Source of the DNA: Haloplanus litoreus
GTDB taxonomy: Archaea > Halobacteriota > Halobacteria > Halobacteriales > Haloferacaceae
Direction: 5' to 3' (one strand)
Length of the DNA stretch: 64,000 nucleotides
Assembly: GCF_042677945.1 (NCBI RefSeq)
Contig: NZ_JBHUDN010000021.1
Shown here: positions 26,308 through 35,574 of the stretch, piece after piece
Position numbering within the stretch: the first letter of the stretch is position 1
Layout of the letters: every line of letters starts with the position of its first letter
The notes under the pieces: model-generated
The model's database searches: none
Seen by the model: only the letters and a program-made list of their open reading frames with translations
What the model was told of the DNA's origin: nothing
Position numbers and translations under genes: made by a program

Positions 26308-26880
26308 TCACAACAGCCGTTTGGTCACGATTGTCACCGCTATCTCGGGTGAAAAGGACCGCCATTCGTCGGTGTCGTTCCTCGTGTACTCGAATATCGG
26401 CGATTCGAACTCGCCACGAACGTATGCGGTGTCCGCCTCACGAATGCCGTCACCGTGCAGTTCGTACGTTTCGCTAACCCTCTCTCCAGATTCGAGCGCC
26501 TGGACGAGCGACGTCGAATCGGTACCGTAGTTCCGCCGACTCTCGATGTCGACGTGCTCACTGGCTTCGTACTGCTCCGTCCAGAGCAGCGCTCCCGCTG
26601 GACCCTCGGTGTCGAGCGAGGGAACGAGTTTCAGGAGGCCGAACGGCCACACGCCCGTGTTCCGCACACGGAGCGGTCGATCCCCCCGGTTTGTTAGCTC
26701 GAATTCGAGCAGCGCTGGGTGTTCGATCACGGCATCGGGTTCCGTGATCGTCACGTCGAACTCGAACGGTGCCGATGACGTCACCTCGACGTCCGTAATC
26801 GTGTACTCCGACGCACCAAGACAGCCTGCGAGGCTCGCCATCGAGGCGCCGGCAGCGGCGAGCAAGGCACGTCGCCTCAT
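26308..26880 (-). CDS. Tat lipoprotein, last gene of an ABC operon
   Basis: The product has 190 residues. The signal MRRRALLAAAGASMASLAGC has a twin arginine and a lipobox Cys at residue 20. The mature domain reads like an immunoglobulin-fold protein (VEVTSSAPFEFDVTI, then ALLEFELTNRGDRPLRVRNTG). The start overlaps the stop of the ATPase gene (ATGA), so it is translated with the transporter. An accessory or sensor role for the ABC-2 complex on the outside of the cell is inferred from the operon only. Confidence 0.8.
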   Translation of the reverse strand: MRRRALLAAAGASMASLAGCLGASEYTITDVEVTSSAPFEFDVTITEPDAVIEHPALLEFELTNRGDRPLRVRNTGVWPFGLLKLVPSLDTEGPAGALLWTEQYEASEHVDIESRRNYGTDSTSLVQALESGERVSETYELHGDGIREADTAYVRGEFESPIFEYTRNDTDEWRSFSPEIAVTIVTKRLL

Positions 26881-27638
26881 CGATCTCCCTCCGCGGTTCG
26901 TTCGTCGGCAGGGGTTGCCTCGTCGGTTATCGAGACGAATATTTCCTCGACCGAGGCGTCTCCCTCAACGTCAGCCCGGGTCCGGAGTTCGTCGACGGTA
27001 CCTTGCGCGACGAGCCGCCCACGGTGGAGGATTCCGACCCGGTCACAGACAAGTTCTACCTGCCCGAGGACGTGGCTGGAGAAGAAGACGGCGGCCCCGC
27101 GGTCGTTCTCCTCGTGAACGATCTCGCGGACGGTTCTTACCCCGTGTGGGTCGAGTCCCGTGAACGGTTCGTCGAGGACGAGCAGGTCCGGTTCGTCGGC
27201 GAGCGCCATCGCGAGCGCCAACCGTTGCTCCATCCCCTGTGAAAACGTCGCGACGTCCTGGTCGATCGCGTCACTGAGTCCGACACGAGCCAACAGTTTC
27301 TCGGGAGAGTCATTCGCCCGCTTCGTGTCGATGACGAGCGCAAGATGTTGTCGTGCGGTGTGACCGTCGTAGAGACTGTACCGGTCGGGGAGAATTCCCA
27401 GTCGGTCGTGTACCTCGACGACGTCGGCTTGCGGGTCACCGTCGAGGACACGAACGCGGCCCGCCGTGGGACGGACGTAATCCATGAGCATCCCGATCGT
27501 CGTCGACTTTCCGGCGCCGTTGGGGCCGAGAAAGCCGTAGATCTCGTCGTGGCTGACAGTGAGGTCGAGATCATCCACCGCGACTGTCGATCCGTATCGC
27601 TTCGTGAGTCCGTCGGTTTCGATGACGGCCTCGGTCAT
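26877..27638 (-). CDS. ABC transporter ATP-binding protein (ABC-2 type)
   Basis: The product has 253 residues. Walker A (GPNGAGKST, 38-46), the signature FSQGMEQ (132-138), Walker B (LLVLDEP, 152-158) and the switch His (SSHVL) are all intact. It energises an ABC-2 membrane transporter from the cytoplasm; the pairing is with the permease gene directly upstream (four-base overlap) and the lipoprotein directly downstream (four-base overlap). NosF-like proteins and drug/lipid exporters share this sequence pattern, so the substrate cannot be told. Confidence 0.95.
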   Translation of the reverse strand: MTEAVIETDGLTKRYGSTVAVDDLDLTVSHDEIYGFLGPNGAGKSTTIGMLMDYVRPTAGRVRVLDGDPQADVVEVHDRLGILPDRYSLYDGHTARQHLALVIDTKRANDSPEKLLARVGLSDAIDQDVATFSQGMEQRLALAMALADEPDLLVLDEPFTGLDPHGVRTVREIVHEENDRGAAVFFSSHVLGQVELVCDRVGILHRGRLVAQGTVDELRTRADVEGDASVEEIFVSITDEATPADERTAEGDR

Positions 27639-28525
27639 ACGAGATCCCCCCGCGAGAAGGCGAACCGAGCGAGTCCGAGCGGGACGACTAGCCACGCGAG
27701 GAGAACGAGAACGCCGACGGACTCGTGGAGGTAGCCCGGAACCGTTCCCGGCTGGAACGTCGCTTCGACGACCAACGCGTTCGTCGACACCTGTGGCTGG
27801 AGTTCCGTGAGGACGGTACTGTACGTGCTTGCGGAGTTGCCCACGCCGAGCACCCAGTTCGAGACGACGTGGTATGCCCCGCCGGGAGAGAGCCGGTGTA
27901 GGAAGAAGAGCGGTCCCGACGGCGGAGGATCGAACGGATTGACGGGCGTCCCCGTCAGTTGCGAGAAGATCGCCGTCGCGATCTGTGACCAGAACACGAT
28001 AAACGGCAGGAACACCGCACCGAACACAGCACCAGCGGCTGTGACCGTTCGCTTGGCGACCGCAGAGATTGCCACGGCGATCGAGACGAGCACGCAGACG
28101 TAGACGAGCGTCACGAGGACGACCCCGAGAAACGGGAGCGGATCGAACACGCCGTGATCGACCAGTCCGATGCCGGCCAGGACGAGAAACGAGAGGGAAA
28201 CGGGCCCAGCAATACCGGCGGTCCGGCCGACGACCTTCCCGAGGAGGACCTCCGTTCGCGTGAGCGGGAGTCCGAGGACGAACTTGACACTTCCTGAGGT
28301 CCGTTCGCCAACGATCGACTGATAGCTCAACAGCAACACACCGAGCGGAAGCAGTGCCGTTCCGGCAAGTTGCACGTATCCGGCCGTGATGTTCGCTCCA
28401 AGGCCATCCCAGCCGACGTAACTCGGACGGTAGGCCCACGGAACGAGGAGGATGGCGAGGAGCCAGACACCCTTCGATGTCGCGACTGTTCGGGCTTCCT
28501 TGCGGGCAAGCGGGGACCAACGCAT
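27635..28525 (-). CDS. ABC-2 type permease
   Basis: The product has about 296 residues and six helices, starting MRWSPLARKEARTVATSKGVW. The amphipathic N-terminal KEART segment and the ERTSGSVKFVLGLPLTRTEVLLGKVVGR loop are hallmarks of ABC-2/NosY-like permeases. It forms the membrane part of the transporter with the ATPase, whose start codon overlaps its stop. The ATG at 28525 is preferred to the TTG at 28537. It is the first gene of a three-gene operon. Confidence 0.9.
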   Translation of the reverse strand: MRWSPLARKEARTVATSKGVWLLAILLVPWAYRPSYVGWDGLGANITAGYVQLAGTALLPLGVLLLSYQSIVGERTSGSVKFVLGLPLTRTEVLLGKVVGRTAGIAGPVSLSFLVLAGIGLVDHGVFDPLPFLGVVLVTLVYVCVLVSIAVAISAVAKRTVTAAGAVFGAVFLPFIVFWSQIATAIFSQLTGTPVNPFDPPPSGPLFFLHRLSPGGAYHVVSNWVLGVGNSASTYSTVLTELQPQVSTNALVVEATFQPGTVPGYLHESVGVLVLLAWLVVPLGLARFAFSRGDLV

Positions 28526-28579
28526 CGGGTTGTCCAACTCAGTTCAACTGATTATATCTTGTCGAATCGATCACGGGCG

Positions 28580-28684
28580 TTACGGAAGGTAGGTTGCCAG
28601 AAAATCGACGATACGGTCGAGACGGCGGTTTATTTGCTCATCCTCCTCGTCGTCGGAGTCTCGATCTGAAGTGGTCTTTTTCAT
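28580..28684 (-). CDS. Short acidic protein (34 residues), uncertain
   Basis: The frame starts MKKTTSDRDSDDEEDEQINR and ends RLDRIVDFLATYLP. It lies between the ABC operon and the lipoprotein gene on the same strand. The charged helix plus hydrophobic end look like a protein, but 34 residues give little support. Confidence 0.3.
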   Translation of the reverse strand: MKKTTSDRDSDDEEDEQINRRLDRIVDFLATYLP

Positions 28685-28746
28685 AGATCCTACTGGGAGA
28701 CGTGGTGGTCTGTATCTTGTGTCTGTGACGGTAGCAAAACGGGCTT

Positions 28747-29688
28747 TCACGGGGGGTCGTTCACGTAGAGACCGTATCGATAGAGGCTCCCATCGTACCA
28801 CAGTAACTTCCCGTTCACACCGGTATTGACTGTACGGAGATGTAGCGCCTCGAGGAGTGTCACAAAGGAATCGGTGAGCGGTGCTGTCTCTTCAGTCGAT
28901 CGACGGTCGATCGTCTGTTCGAGGAGGTCCACTACGTCCGCAGGGAGATCATCCGAGGCGAGTTCCGCGTCGATCCGGGAGCCAAAGACGACATCTCTGA
29001 ACGCTTGGCGGGAACTGGCGACCTGTACCGAGAATACGGTGTAGGCAGTCTCGACTATACGCTCGGTTGTGATCGCAATCCGGTACGCCCAGGTACCGTT
29101 CTCGGTCATCGTTACGACCCGACCGTCGAGGGTTCCCGTTCCGAGCTGACTGTCTCGTTCCGCCGGCCGACGGAGCACGTAGCTGTCACCGTAGAGTAGC
29201 TCTGCGGCACTGCCTCTCCCGTCCGACTGCGTATACGAATGGAGAATCTTGAGTACCCGTGCACTCGGCCGTTCAAGCGTGTCGATCAGGATCGTATCGT
29301 CGGAAACGTCCTCCTCCGGCACGCGCTCAACGCGAACGAGTGAACGAGCGAGTCGGTCTCGTCCGGTGACGACGTGTTTCGTCTGGAAGTAGGCGTCCTG
29401 GTGTCGGACGTATGCATCGTCCGGGAGGGGTTTGTACCCGTGCGTCGTGTGACGGCCATCCGGTAGGATCGCTTCGAGAGCAGTCCGTGCAGGGTCGCCG
29501 AACAGGGCGTCCTCGTCCGGATCGTACAACGCATATGCAGTCGGCGACACATCGATCGAGTCGATATCGAGCGTGTATTCGGTGGTCGTATCGTCGTCAC
29601 CGAACACGTCCGTCGTGGCACACCCCGCAAGTGCCATCAGGGAGACGACACCAGTTGATTGGAGGAGGGACCGACGCGTGAGGACCAT
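28747..29688 (-). CDS. Tat lipoprotein, same family as the protein at 24815
   Basis: The product has about 313 residues. The signal MVLTRRSLLQSTGVVSLMALAGC has a twin arginine and a lipobox Cys at residue 23. The mature domain is soluble and acidic. It contains FSVQVASSRQAFRDVVFGS, then DLPADVVDLLEQTID, then a YDGSLYRYGLYVND end, in the same order as the protein at 24815. No known enzyme motif is seen. The ATG at 29688 is chosen because the signal peptide begins there. Confidence 0.8.
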   Translation of the reverse strand: MVLTRRSLLQSTGVVSLMALAGCATTDVFGDDDTTTEYTLDIDSIDVSPTAYALYDPDEDALFGDPARTALEAILPDGRHTTHGYKPLPDDAYVRHQDAYFQTKHVVTGRDRLARSLVRVERVPEEDVSDDTILIDTLERPSARVLKILHSYTQSDGRGSAAELLYGDSYVLRRPAERDSQLGTGTLDGRVVTMTENGTWAYRIAITTERIVETAYTVFSVQVASSRQAFRDVVFGSRIDAELASDDLPADVVDLLEQTIDRRSTEETAPLTDSFVTLLEALHLRTVNTGVNGKLLWYDGSLYRYGLYVNDPP

Positions 29689-29869
29689 ACTGGGATAGCC
29701 GGGCCCATCCACCTCACTCTTGTGGAGGAGCGTCCCGTCATTAACGCGGCTACTCCGGCTCACTTAGTCAGTCGTTGAAACAGGAAGCCCCTCCCGAAAG
29801 GAACGACCCGCAAACGTGGTGAGCTTGTGTGGGGTAGTTCACACAAACGATCGGTTGTTCAAAGATGTC

Positions 29870-30268
29870 TCACTCCCGAGCTTCGCCGGTATTGAGCCGG
29901 TAGTAGGTCGTCGTTCCCTCCCCCGTCTCGACCTCCTTTTCGGCAACCATTCCCTCCGTAACGAGTTCATCGAGCGCTTCGTCGACGTCATCGACCAGCA
30001 TTCCGCTCGCAACGACGTCGCCGGCGAGATCGACTAATTCGTCCTGGATTTCGGTGAGAACCTCCCGGATCGATTCCGGGCGTGCGTCGTTGCCGAAGTC
30101 GACGCCACGGATGATCTCGCTTCGCGTATACGCATTATCGACGTTTTCGGAGAGGAACGCGACGATCAGCTCCTTCTCGTCTTCGTAGTCCCCAACCGGG
30201 GTCGTCGCTGCTGTGTCTGCACTATCTGCCGTGGAACCATTATCCCACTCATCATCAGATATCGGCAT
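29870..30268 (-). CDS. Winged-helix-like regulatory protein
   Basis: The product has 132 residues. An acidic, disordered N-terminus (about 30 residues) precedes a helical domain: DEKELIVAFLSENVDNAYTR, then SEIIRGVDFGND, then VDEALDELVTEGMVAEKEVETGEGTTTYYRLN. The ending is the wing of a winged helix (helix, then GMVAEKE, then TTTYYRL). It resembles haloarchaeal DNA-binding proteins of the MarR/ArsR-like grade, but I cannot name the family or target. It is monocistronic. Confidence 0.65.
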   Translation of the reverse strand: MPISDDEWDNGSTADSADTAATTPVGDYEDEKELIVAFLSENVDNAYTRSEIIRGVDFGNDARPESIREVLTEIQDELVDLAGDVVASGMLVDDVDEALDELVTEGMVAEKEVETGEGTTTYYRLNTGEARE

Positions 30269-30422
30269 ACGTGTCCATACTACTGTTTCCGTATCAACGT
30301 TCCTTTGTGATGATCGACTTACGCAGTCCCCATAATACGAATCAATCCGGAGGCCAACGTTGATTCACGACGTACGCCCCTCCCGTCCAAGTGGTTAAGA
30401 GTTGTCTACTAGATGTATAATT

Positions 30423-31340
30423 GTGACCTCAGCCGGAACCGACGATCGAGAGACAGTCCTCGCGGATCTCGAACTAACGCGCGGTCTCACCATCCAGATG
30501 ACCGCGCTCAGCACGCTCGGATTTCTCGTCGCCATCGGACTACTGGGCGGCCTGTTCCAGATAGTCGCAGGCCATCCGGCGTCGTACCAGTTTGCACCGG
30601 CCGGCGTCGACTGGTGGACCAACGCGCTGGATGTCCTCGTTCTCCTGTTTCTTGCGACTGTGATCCTCGTCCCCCACGAACTGCTGCACGGCCTCGCTAT
30701 TCGATACTACGGTGGCAAAGCGAAGTACGGCGTCGGCATTGCACACTTCATCTTGCCGTATGCGTACGCCACCACCGACCACGAATTCTCCCGAAACCAG
30801 TTCATCGTCGTCCTCCTGACCCCGTTGGTCGTGATGACCGTCGTCGGCGTCCCATTGATGCTGACCTTCGAGTGGGGTTGGCTTATCGTTCCCCTGGCCG
30901 CGAACGCCGCGGGGGCGATTGCTGACCTCTGGATGACGCTGACGTTGCTTGCCTTCCCTGCGGACGTCCGTCTGGAAGACCACGCTGATGGCGTCCGGAT
31001 TCTCGGCCACGCAAGCGATCGCCGGGGGGCGGTGTCAGTGACGGCTGTCGTCTGGGACGCACTCGCCGGCGCGGCCGTCGCTGTCGTCGGCGTGTTTCTC
31101 GTGTTGGCAGTGGTCGGCCCGCTCGTCCTCGACCCGCTCGGCATCGACTCTCTGATGATCGGGACGCCCGACACGTTCACCTTCCTGTTCGCCTTCTCGT
31201 CGTCAGCAACCGAGATCTCGATGAGCGTCGGTCCCGCCGTGTTCGGTATCGGTGCATTCGTCGGACTGGTATACGCATTTATTCAGAGTTATCGACGCGC
31301 TCGATCGCGAGAGGGCGAGACAGAGATACCGGCTGAATGA
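30423..31340 (+). CDS. DUF3267-type membrane metalloprotease-like protein
   Basis: The product has about 305 residues, starting at the GTG at 30423 (MTSAGTDDRETVLADLELTR). It has six or more helices and an HELLH zinc motif (85-89) inside a membrane segment, followed by GLAIRYYGGKAKYGVGI and a second conserved part (AYATTDHEFSR). This is the DUF3267 pattern, related to site-2-protease-like intramembrane enzymes. The substrate is unknown. The motif is intact, so activity is plausible. It stands alone. Confidence 0.8.
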   Translation: MTSAGTDDRETVLADLELTRGLTIQMTALSTLGFLVAIGLLGGLFQIVAGHPASYQFAPAGVDWWTNALDVLVLLFLATVILVPHELLHGLAIRYYGGKAKYGVGIAHFILPYAYATTDHEFSRNQFIVVLLTPLVVMTVVGVPLMLTFEWGWLIVPLAANAAGAIADLWMTLTLLAFPADVRLEDHADGVRILGHASDRRGAVSVTAVVWDALAGAAVAVVGVFLVLAVVGPLVLDPLGIDSLMIGTPDTFTFLFAFSSSATEISMSVGPAVFGIGAFVGLVYAFIQSYRRARSREGETEIPAE

Positions 31341-31468
31341 GCACTTGAGTCACGCTGTTAGCTCACAATTTCAGCAATCGGATGCGACCGATCCCGCTGG
31401 CATCTCTCGAGGTGTCTCTGTGATCAGATAACCTGTTACACCTCGAATTTCGGGAGCGCTGTCATATA

Positions 31469-32254
31469 CTACACCGTAAGGACGTGAAGTACGATTTCGT
31501 GGAGTGCAATGGTCCAAACCATCGCGTGTGTGACTGCGGGCACCAAGAGATTCTCCGTGCGTTCGTACGCGTATCCCCAAGCTAATCCAGGCACCACCGT
31601 ATCAATTCCCCAGTAGAGGCTGCCACCGAAGCTTACACCCTGAGTCATCAGTCCGACGAGGAAATGCATCACACCGAACAACAGCCCACCGAGGATCACA
31701 ACACCGAACGTATCGAAGGTAGCGCGAAGCCGACCTTGAACGATTCCGCGATAGACGAGTTCCTCAGCCGGTGCAGCAAACAGATACATCCCGATGAATG
31801 CGACCGGCCAGAGCAAGGGCCGCGTCTCTAACGCAAGTTCTTCCATCCCGGTCCCTGGCTGTGGATGTGGGAGTCCGACCGCAGCCAACACCGGGGGGAG
31901 GACGAATCCTTGGGCCGCGAAGAGGAGGGGCAGTCCCACGATCCAGCCGGCATCTTCGAGCGTCGGCCGTCGGATCTTAACGTACCGGTCCCACTCGCGC
32001 TGCCAGAACAGGTACGCAACGGCGAAGCCAGCGAATCCGACCTGGATATAGTTCCCCTGGAGAACGCGAACGATGGGTGACTCCCCGAGGCCAAACACCG
32101 ACACGAGACCCCCCATCGAAATGACGCCGATTAACCCGGCGAGTAACGCACCGACGGTGATCCCGAGCCCAGCGAAAACCGCACGAACTCGTCGTCCGCG
32201 TCTCGTTTCCAACGCATCTGAGATCTCGGACGAAAGGTTCACGATGAACCACAC
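31469..32254 (-). CDS. CPBP-family intramembrane metalloprotease
   Basis: The product has 261 residues with eight or so helices. The CPBP (Abi/Rce1-like) motifs are intact: EELVYRG (164-170), FGVMHF (His197) and a final His in VTHAMVW. These enzymes act inside the membrane; in bacteria they cleave bacteriocin-related or prenylated proteins, and the archaeal substrate is unknown. The start is a GTG near 32254 and could lie a few codons further in. It is monocistronic. Confidence 0.85.
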   Translation of the reverse strand: MWFIVNLSSEISDALETRRGRRVRAVFAGLGITVGALLAGLIGVISMGGLVSVFGLGESPIVRVLQGNYIQVGFAGFAVAYLFWQREWDRYVKIRRPTLEDAGWIVGLPLLFAAQGFVLPPVLAAVGLPHPQPGTGMEELALETRPLLWPVAFIGMYLFAAPAEELVYRGIVQGRLRATFDTFGVVILGGLLFGVMHFLVGLMTQGVSFGGSLYWGIDTVVPGLAWGYAYERTENLLVPAVTHAMVWTIALHEIVLHVLTV

Positions 32255-32539
32255 GCCGGCGCGGCGTCCGACCGGGTCCGAGGACTAGTTCTTCGAGTTG
32301 GAGGCAGTGAATCTCGCTGATCGGTCCCCGACAGCGGTGGGTGAGGGGCTGGCATAGCTGCTCCGTAGTGGTCAGGAACGAGGGCTACATACGCGTGCTC
32401 TCTCGTATAATCGACCGCGAGACGGGTGTTCGACGGACTCTTGGTGGGAGGGCATATCCAGTACTCGATCGTTCACATCAAAAGTGTATCTCAGGCTAAA
32501 AAGCTGGTTTTAGACAGTACTGGCGCGATTCGAGATAAT

Positions 32540-33652
32540 TCACGAATCGCTTGACGATCGAAGCCGATCGATTCGATCTCCGAGCGCGACCCTGATCGAG
32601 AGGGGATTCGGAATCCGTCGTCGTGTCGGTTCGAGGGCGTGTACCTCGGCGTACTCGGTGAGCGCATCGGCGACGGTCGCCCGCCCGACCTGTTCGGCAG
32701 CGTACTCGTCAGCCGCGCGAATCCGCCGTTGGGAGAGTGAAAAACCCACGAGAACCGATGCCAGTGCGACCCCGAGTAACGGCCACTGTGGACCAGTCCC
32801 GATGACGGACGCGATGAGTGCGATACCACCCACGAGCACCGACACGACCCTGACCTCGAAGACGTGGATCCGGAGCTTTCCGGCCTCGACCGCCAGCAAC
32901 GCGGTGGCGGTATCGTCGTCGAAGGCGTCGAGAAACGTGCTCGTAACGAAGAGACGCCGGTAGGTCGGCGGACCACGGACAAGCGAATCCGCCGTTTCCT
33001 CGTTCTCGGTATCGAGGATCCGCACGTCTCGAACGCTGAGACCTGCGCGATCACAAAGTCTCTCCACTCGATCAGCAGTGTCTCCAGTCGGCCTCGATGT
33101 CGAACGAAGGACTGAGATGAGCCAGGGTGCCGCGTACAGCATCCCGACCACGAGTGCTGCGAGTCCGACAGCGAGGGCGAGCGGTGACGACTCGATCGAG
33201 ACCACCTGCAGTGGTACCAACACCACGGTGAGAAGAGCACTTACCCCGATGACATACCGTGCCATCTTGCGGATCGACGTACTGGTGGCGAGATCGACGT
33301 CACGCACGTCGCGGATTCCCCGTACCGTCGGAAGATACGAGATAATCCAGACACAGCCGGCTGCGAGGAATGTGACGAAATCAGCGAGAACCCGAGTCAC
33401 AAGCTCCGGAACGGCGGGCAGGGTTGTGAGGAGGGCCGTACCGAATCCGGTCAGGGCGAACACAGCATACGCGAGCAGTGTGTACGGGAAGAGAACAGCT
33501 GCATACAGCAACCGATACTTTCCAACGGGGTTTCTGAGCCGCCGAACAACAACGCTACCGATCGCGCCGAGGAAACCCCCGATGAGCGCAAACCCCGCGA
33601 GAGCAGCAATCGCAGCACTAAGGGAGATCGGCGTAGTTTGGAGGGCAAGCAT
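32540..33652 (-). CDS. M48-like membrane protein with a degenerate active site
   Basis: The product has about 370 residues. The layout is that of haloarchaeal M48 (HtpX-like) peptidases: N-terminal helices, a cytosolic loop with a nuclease/peptidase-like beta region (LCDRAGLSVRDVRILDTENEETADSLVRGP), then the catalytic helix, then more helices. The HExxH site is replaced by VEAGK (about 255-259), so both zinc His residues are gone while the central Glu remains. The third-ligand region is still recognisable (RAADEYAAEQVG). It is probably a non-catalytic relative. The ATG at 33652 is preferred to the GTG at 33673. Confidence 0.75.
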   Translation of the reverse strand: MLALQTTPISLSAAIAALAGFALIGGFLGAIGSVVVRRLRNPVGKYRLLYAAVLFPYTLLAYAVFALTGFGTALLTTLPAVPELVTRVLADFVTFLAAGCVWIISYLPTVRGIRDVRDVDLATSTSIRKMARYVIGVSALLTVVLVPLQVVSIESSPLALAVGLAALVVGMLYAAPWLISVLRSTSRPTGDTADRVERLCDRAGLSVRDVRILDTENEETADSLVRGPPTYRRLFVTSTFLDAFDDDTATALLAVEAGKLRIHVFEVRVVSVLVGGIALIASVIGTGPQWPLLGVALASVLVGFSLSQRRIRAADEYAAEQVGRATVADALTEYAEVHALEPTRRRIPNPLSIRVALGDRIDRLRSSSDS

Positions 33653-33789
33653 ATCTGCGTCTTCCCGCAACACGCACTAAAATCATAGCGTAGTAGGACG
33701 AAACCCCACTCGACGAGGAACGAGTCGGTCGTTCAGATGCAGTTTTAATCCTCCCAGGTTTTTACGTACATCAGCCGAATTAACACAGT

Positions 33790-33933
33790 ATGCCCTCCAT
33801 CACACGACTGAACAACCGGACTCCGCTCACGGGACATGTTGCCCTCGGAGCGATTGACGGTGTCGCAGCACGTTCGACACGCCAAGACGCCCGATCTGTT
33901 CGTGACCAGTCAAACGGAGACCGTTCAGGATGA
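33790..33933 (+). CDS. Short leader-like frame coupled to the DUF6159-type gene
   Basis: This 47-residue frame (MPSITRLNNRTPLTGHVALG, ending DQSNGDRSG) ends in a TGA that overlaps the ATG of the next gene (ATGA). The composition is soluble and basic/acidic mixed. It may be a real small protein or an upstream frame that couples translation. Confidence 0.35.
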   Translation: MPSITRLNNRTPLTGHVALGAIDGVAARSTRQDARSVRDQSNGDRSG

Positions 33934-34757
33934 CCTCCAAATACCGACGTGGATTCGACATCACCTATGACAGTCTACGCATCTTCACCCAGCGACCGAC
34001 GCTCCTGATCCTTCCGGCGTTAAGCCTCCTCACAGTCGGGAGTGCCTTCGCCGTCCTCGGAGCGATTATCTTCCAGCAGGGACTCGTTGAATCGCTGCTC
34101 ACCAACGATCTCTACAAGTACAGCGTGTTGTTCTGTGCGATTGCGATCTCGTCGAGCGTGGCGACGTTTTTCAACGCCGCGGTGGTGCACTGCGCGGCGC
34201 AACTGTTCGAGGGGAACTCTACATCCGTTCGGGATGGACTCGCTGCGGCGTGGCACGCTCGTCGACAGATCGCCATATGGGCAGCCGTCGCCGCGACGCT
34301 CGGCACGGTCTTGTACATCCTCGACGAGAAGTTCGGCGTGGTTGGGAGCCTGACGCGGGCGATCTTCGATCTCGCGTGGGCGCTCCTGACGTTCTTCATC
34401 GTGCCGGTCATCGTCCTCGACGAGCGACGGAGTCTGCGTCGCCAGCTCCGTCGGAGTGGGTCACTCTTCCGGGACACGTGGGGCGAAAGCGTCTCCGCCA
34501 CGCTCGGCGTGAGTTTCGTCTTCCTGATCGTTGCGCTGCCAGGTATCGCGTTGGGGGCGGCTGGATACTTCGTTCTCGATGGCGTGGTCGCTGTGGGGGC
34601 GCTCGTCGGTGGTGGTGGAATCGTCGTCGCGGCAATCGTGGGTTCGCAGACGGCCTCTGCGATCGTTCGGACGGCGCTGTACCGCTACGCGACGACGGGT
34701 AAACAAGTCGGCCCGTTCGATACTCGGGATCCGGATACGGTCTTCCCCGAGAGCTGA
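33930..34757 (+). CDS. DUF6159-type membrane protein
   Basis: The product has 275 residues and about six helices. It begins MTSKYRRGFDITYDSLRIFT followed by RPTLLILPALSLL, the typical start of DUF6159 proteins. A basic loop (VLDERRSLRRQLRRSGSLFRDTWGE) sits before the last two helices, as in the DUF7847-like proteins of the window. Function unknown. The next gene starts two bases after its stop, so the two are an operon. Confidence 0.8.
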   Translation: MTSKYRRGFDITYDSLRIFTQRPTLLILPALSLLTVGSAFAVLGAIIFQQGLVESLLTNDLYKYSVLFCAIAISSSVATFFNAAVVHCAAQLFEGNSTSVRDGLAAAWHARRQIAIWAAVAATLGTVLYILDEKFGVVGSLTRAIFDLAWALLTFFIVPVIVLDERRSLRRQLRRSGSLFRDTWGESVSATLGVSFVFLIVALPGIALGAAGYFVLDGVVAVGALVGGGGIVVAAIVGSQTASAIVRTALYRYATTGKQVGPFDTRDPDTVFPES

Positions 34758-34759
34758 CG

Positions 34760-35467
34760 ATGCCAATTTACGACCGGCATCCCCCTTCGAAGTACGAAGT
34801 AGTCGATCGGTGGGACGGCGGGATCAGCTGGTTCGCACACCCGAACGAAACCGGTCACCGGACGAGTCACGCCGTCGTCGGCACAGACGAGGGCGTGTGG
34901 GTCATCGACCCGCTCGATGCACCTGGGATCGACGAGGAACTCTCGGCACTTGGTGACGTGCGCGGCGTTCTCGTCTGTTCGAACTACCACGTCCGTGATG
35001 CGGAGCGTTTCGCGACACGTTATGGTGTCCCGGTGTACTGCCCCTCGTGGCTTTCCCGCGCAGTATCCAAACTCGATGCTCCAATCGACCTAGAGACGGA
35101 TACGGTCGGTACCTCCGGATTCGAGTTGCGTCGTTGCCGTCCGTTTCCGGGGTGGTCCGAAGCGGTTGCATATCGTGAATCCGATGAGACACTCTACGTT
35201 CCCGACGTACTCGGAACTGCACCGTTGTTCACAGTCGGTGAGGAGCAACTCGGTATGTACCTCTTGTGTCGATTCGTTCCTCCCCGAGCCGTGTTCGATG
35301 ACCTCACTCCGCGCCGGATTCTCGTCGGACACGGGACTGGCATCTTCGAAAACGCTTCGATCGCTCTGAGGACGGCGCTCGATGGGGCACGCCGACGGGT
35401 GCCTGCAGCACTCCGTGCGAACGGATGGGGACAACTCCGAGCGCTCACAGCGGCACTGGTGGACTGA
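34760..35467 (+). CDS. Metallo-beta-lactamase-fold protein with a degenerate metal site
   Basis: The product has 235 residues. The fold is suggested by GTDEGVWVIDPLD, VLVCSNYHVRDAERFATRYGVPVY, ETLYVPDVLGT and ILVGHG, in the order of MBL-fold hydrolases. The usual HxHxDH motif is replaced by N-Y-H-V-R-D, so at least three ligands are missing. The late Asp (VPDV) and His (VGHG) positions remain. A role in binding rather than hydrolysis is likely. It is co-transcribed with the DUF6159-type gene. Confidence 0.75.
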   Translation: MPIYDRHPPSKYEVVDRWDGGISWFAHPNETGHRTSHAVVGTDEGVWVIDPLDAPGIDEELSALGDVRGVLVCSNYHVRDAERFATRYGVPVYCPSWLSRAVSKLDAPIDLETDTVGTSGFELRRCRPFPGWSEAVAYRESDETLYVPDVLGTAPLFTVGEEQLGMYLLCRFVPPRAVFDDLTPRRILVGHGTGIFENASIALRTALDGARRRVPAALRANGWGQLRALTAALVD

Positions 35468-35574
35468 TAAATCGCCCACTTCTGGAAATGGCGGATACAG
35501 GCCCTATTATTGCTTAAATCTGGTTTTGATACTCCATTCGGTCTAATAGGTTACAACAGTAAGTCGTAGACACG

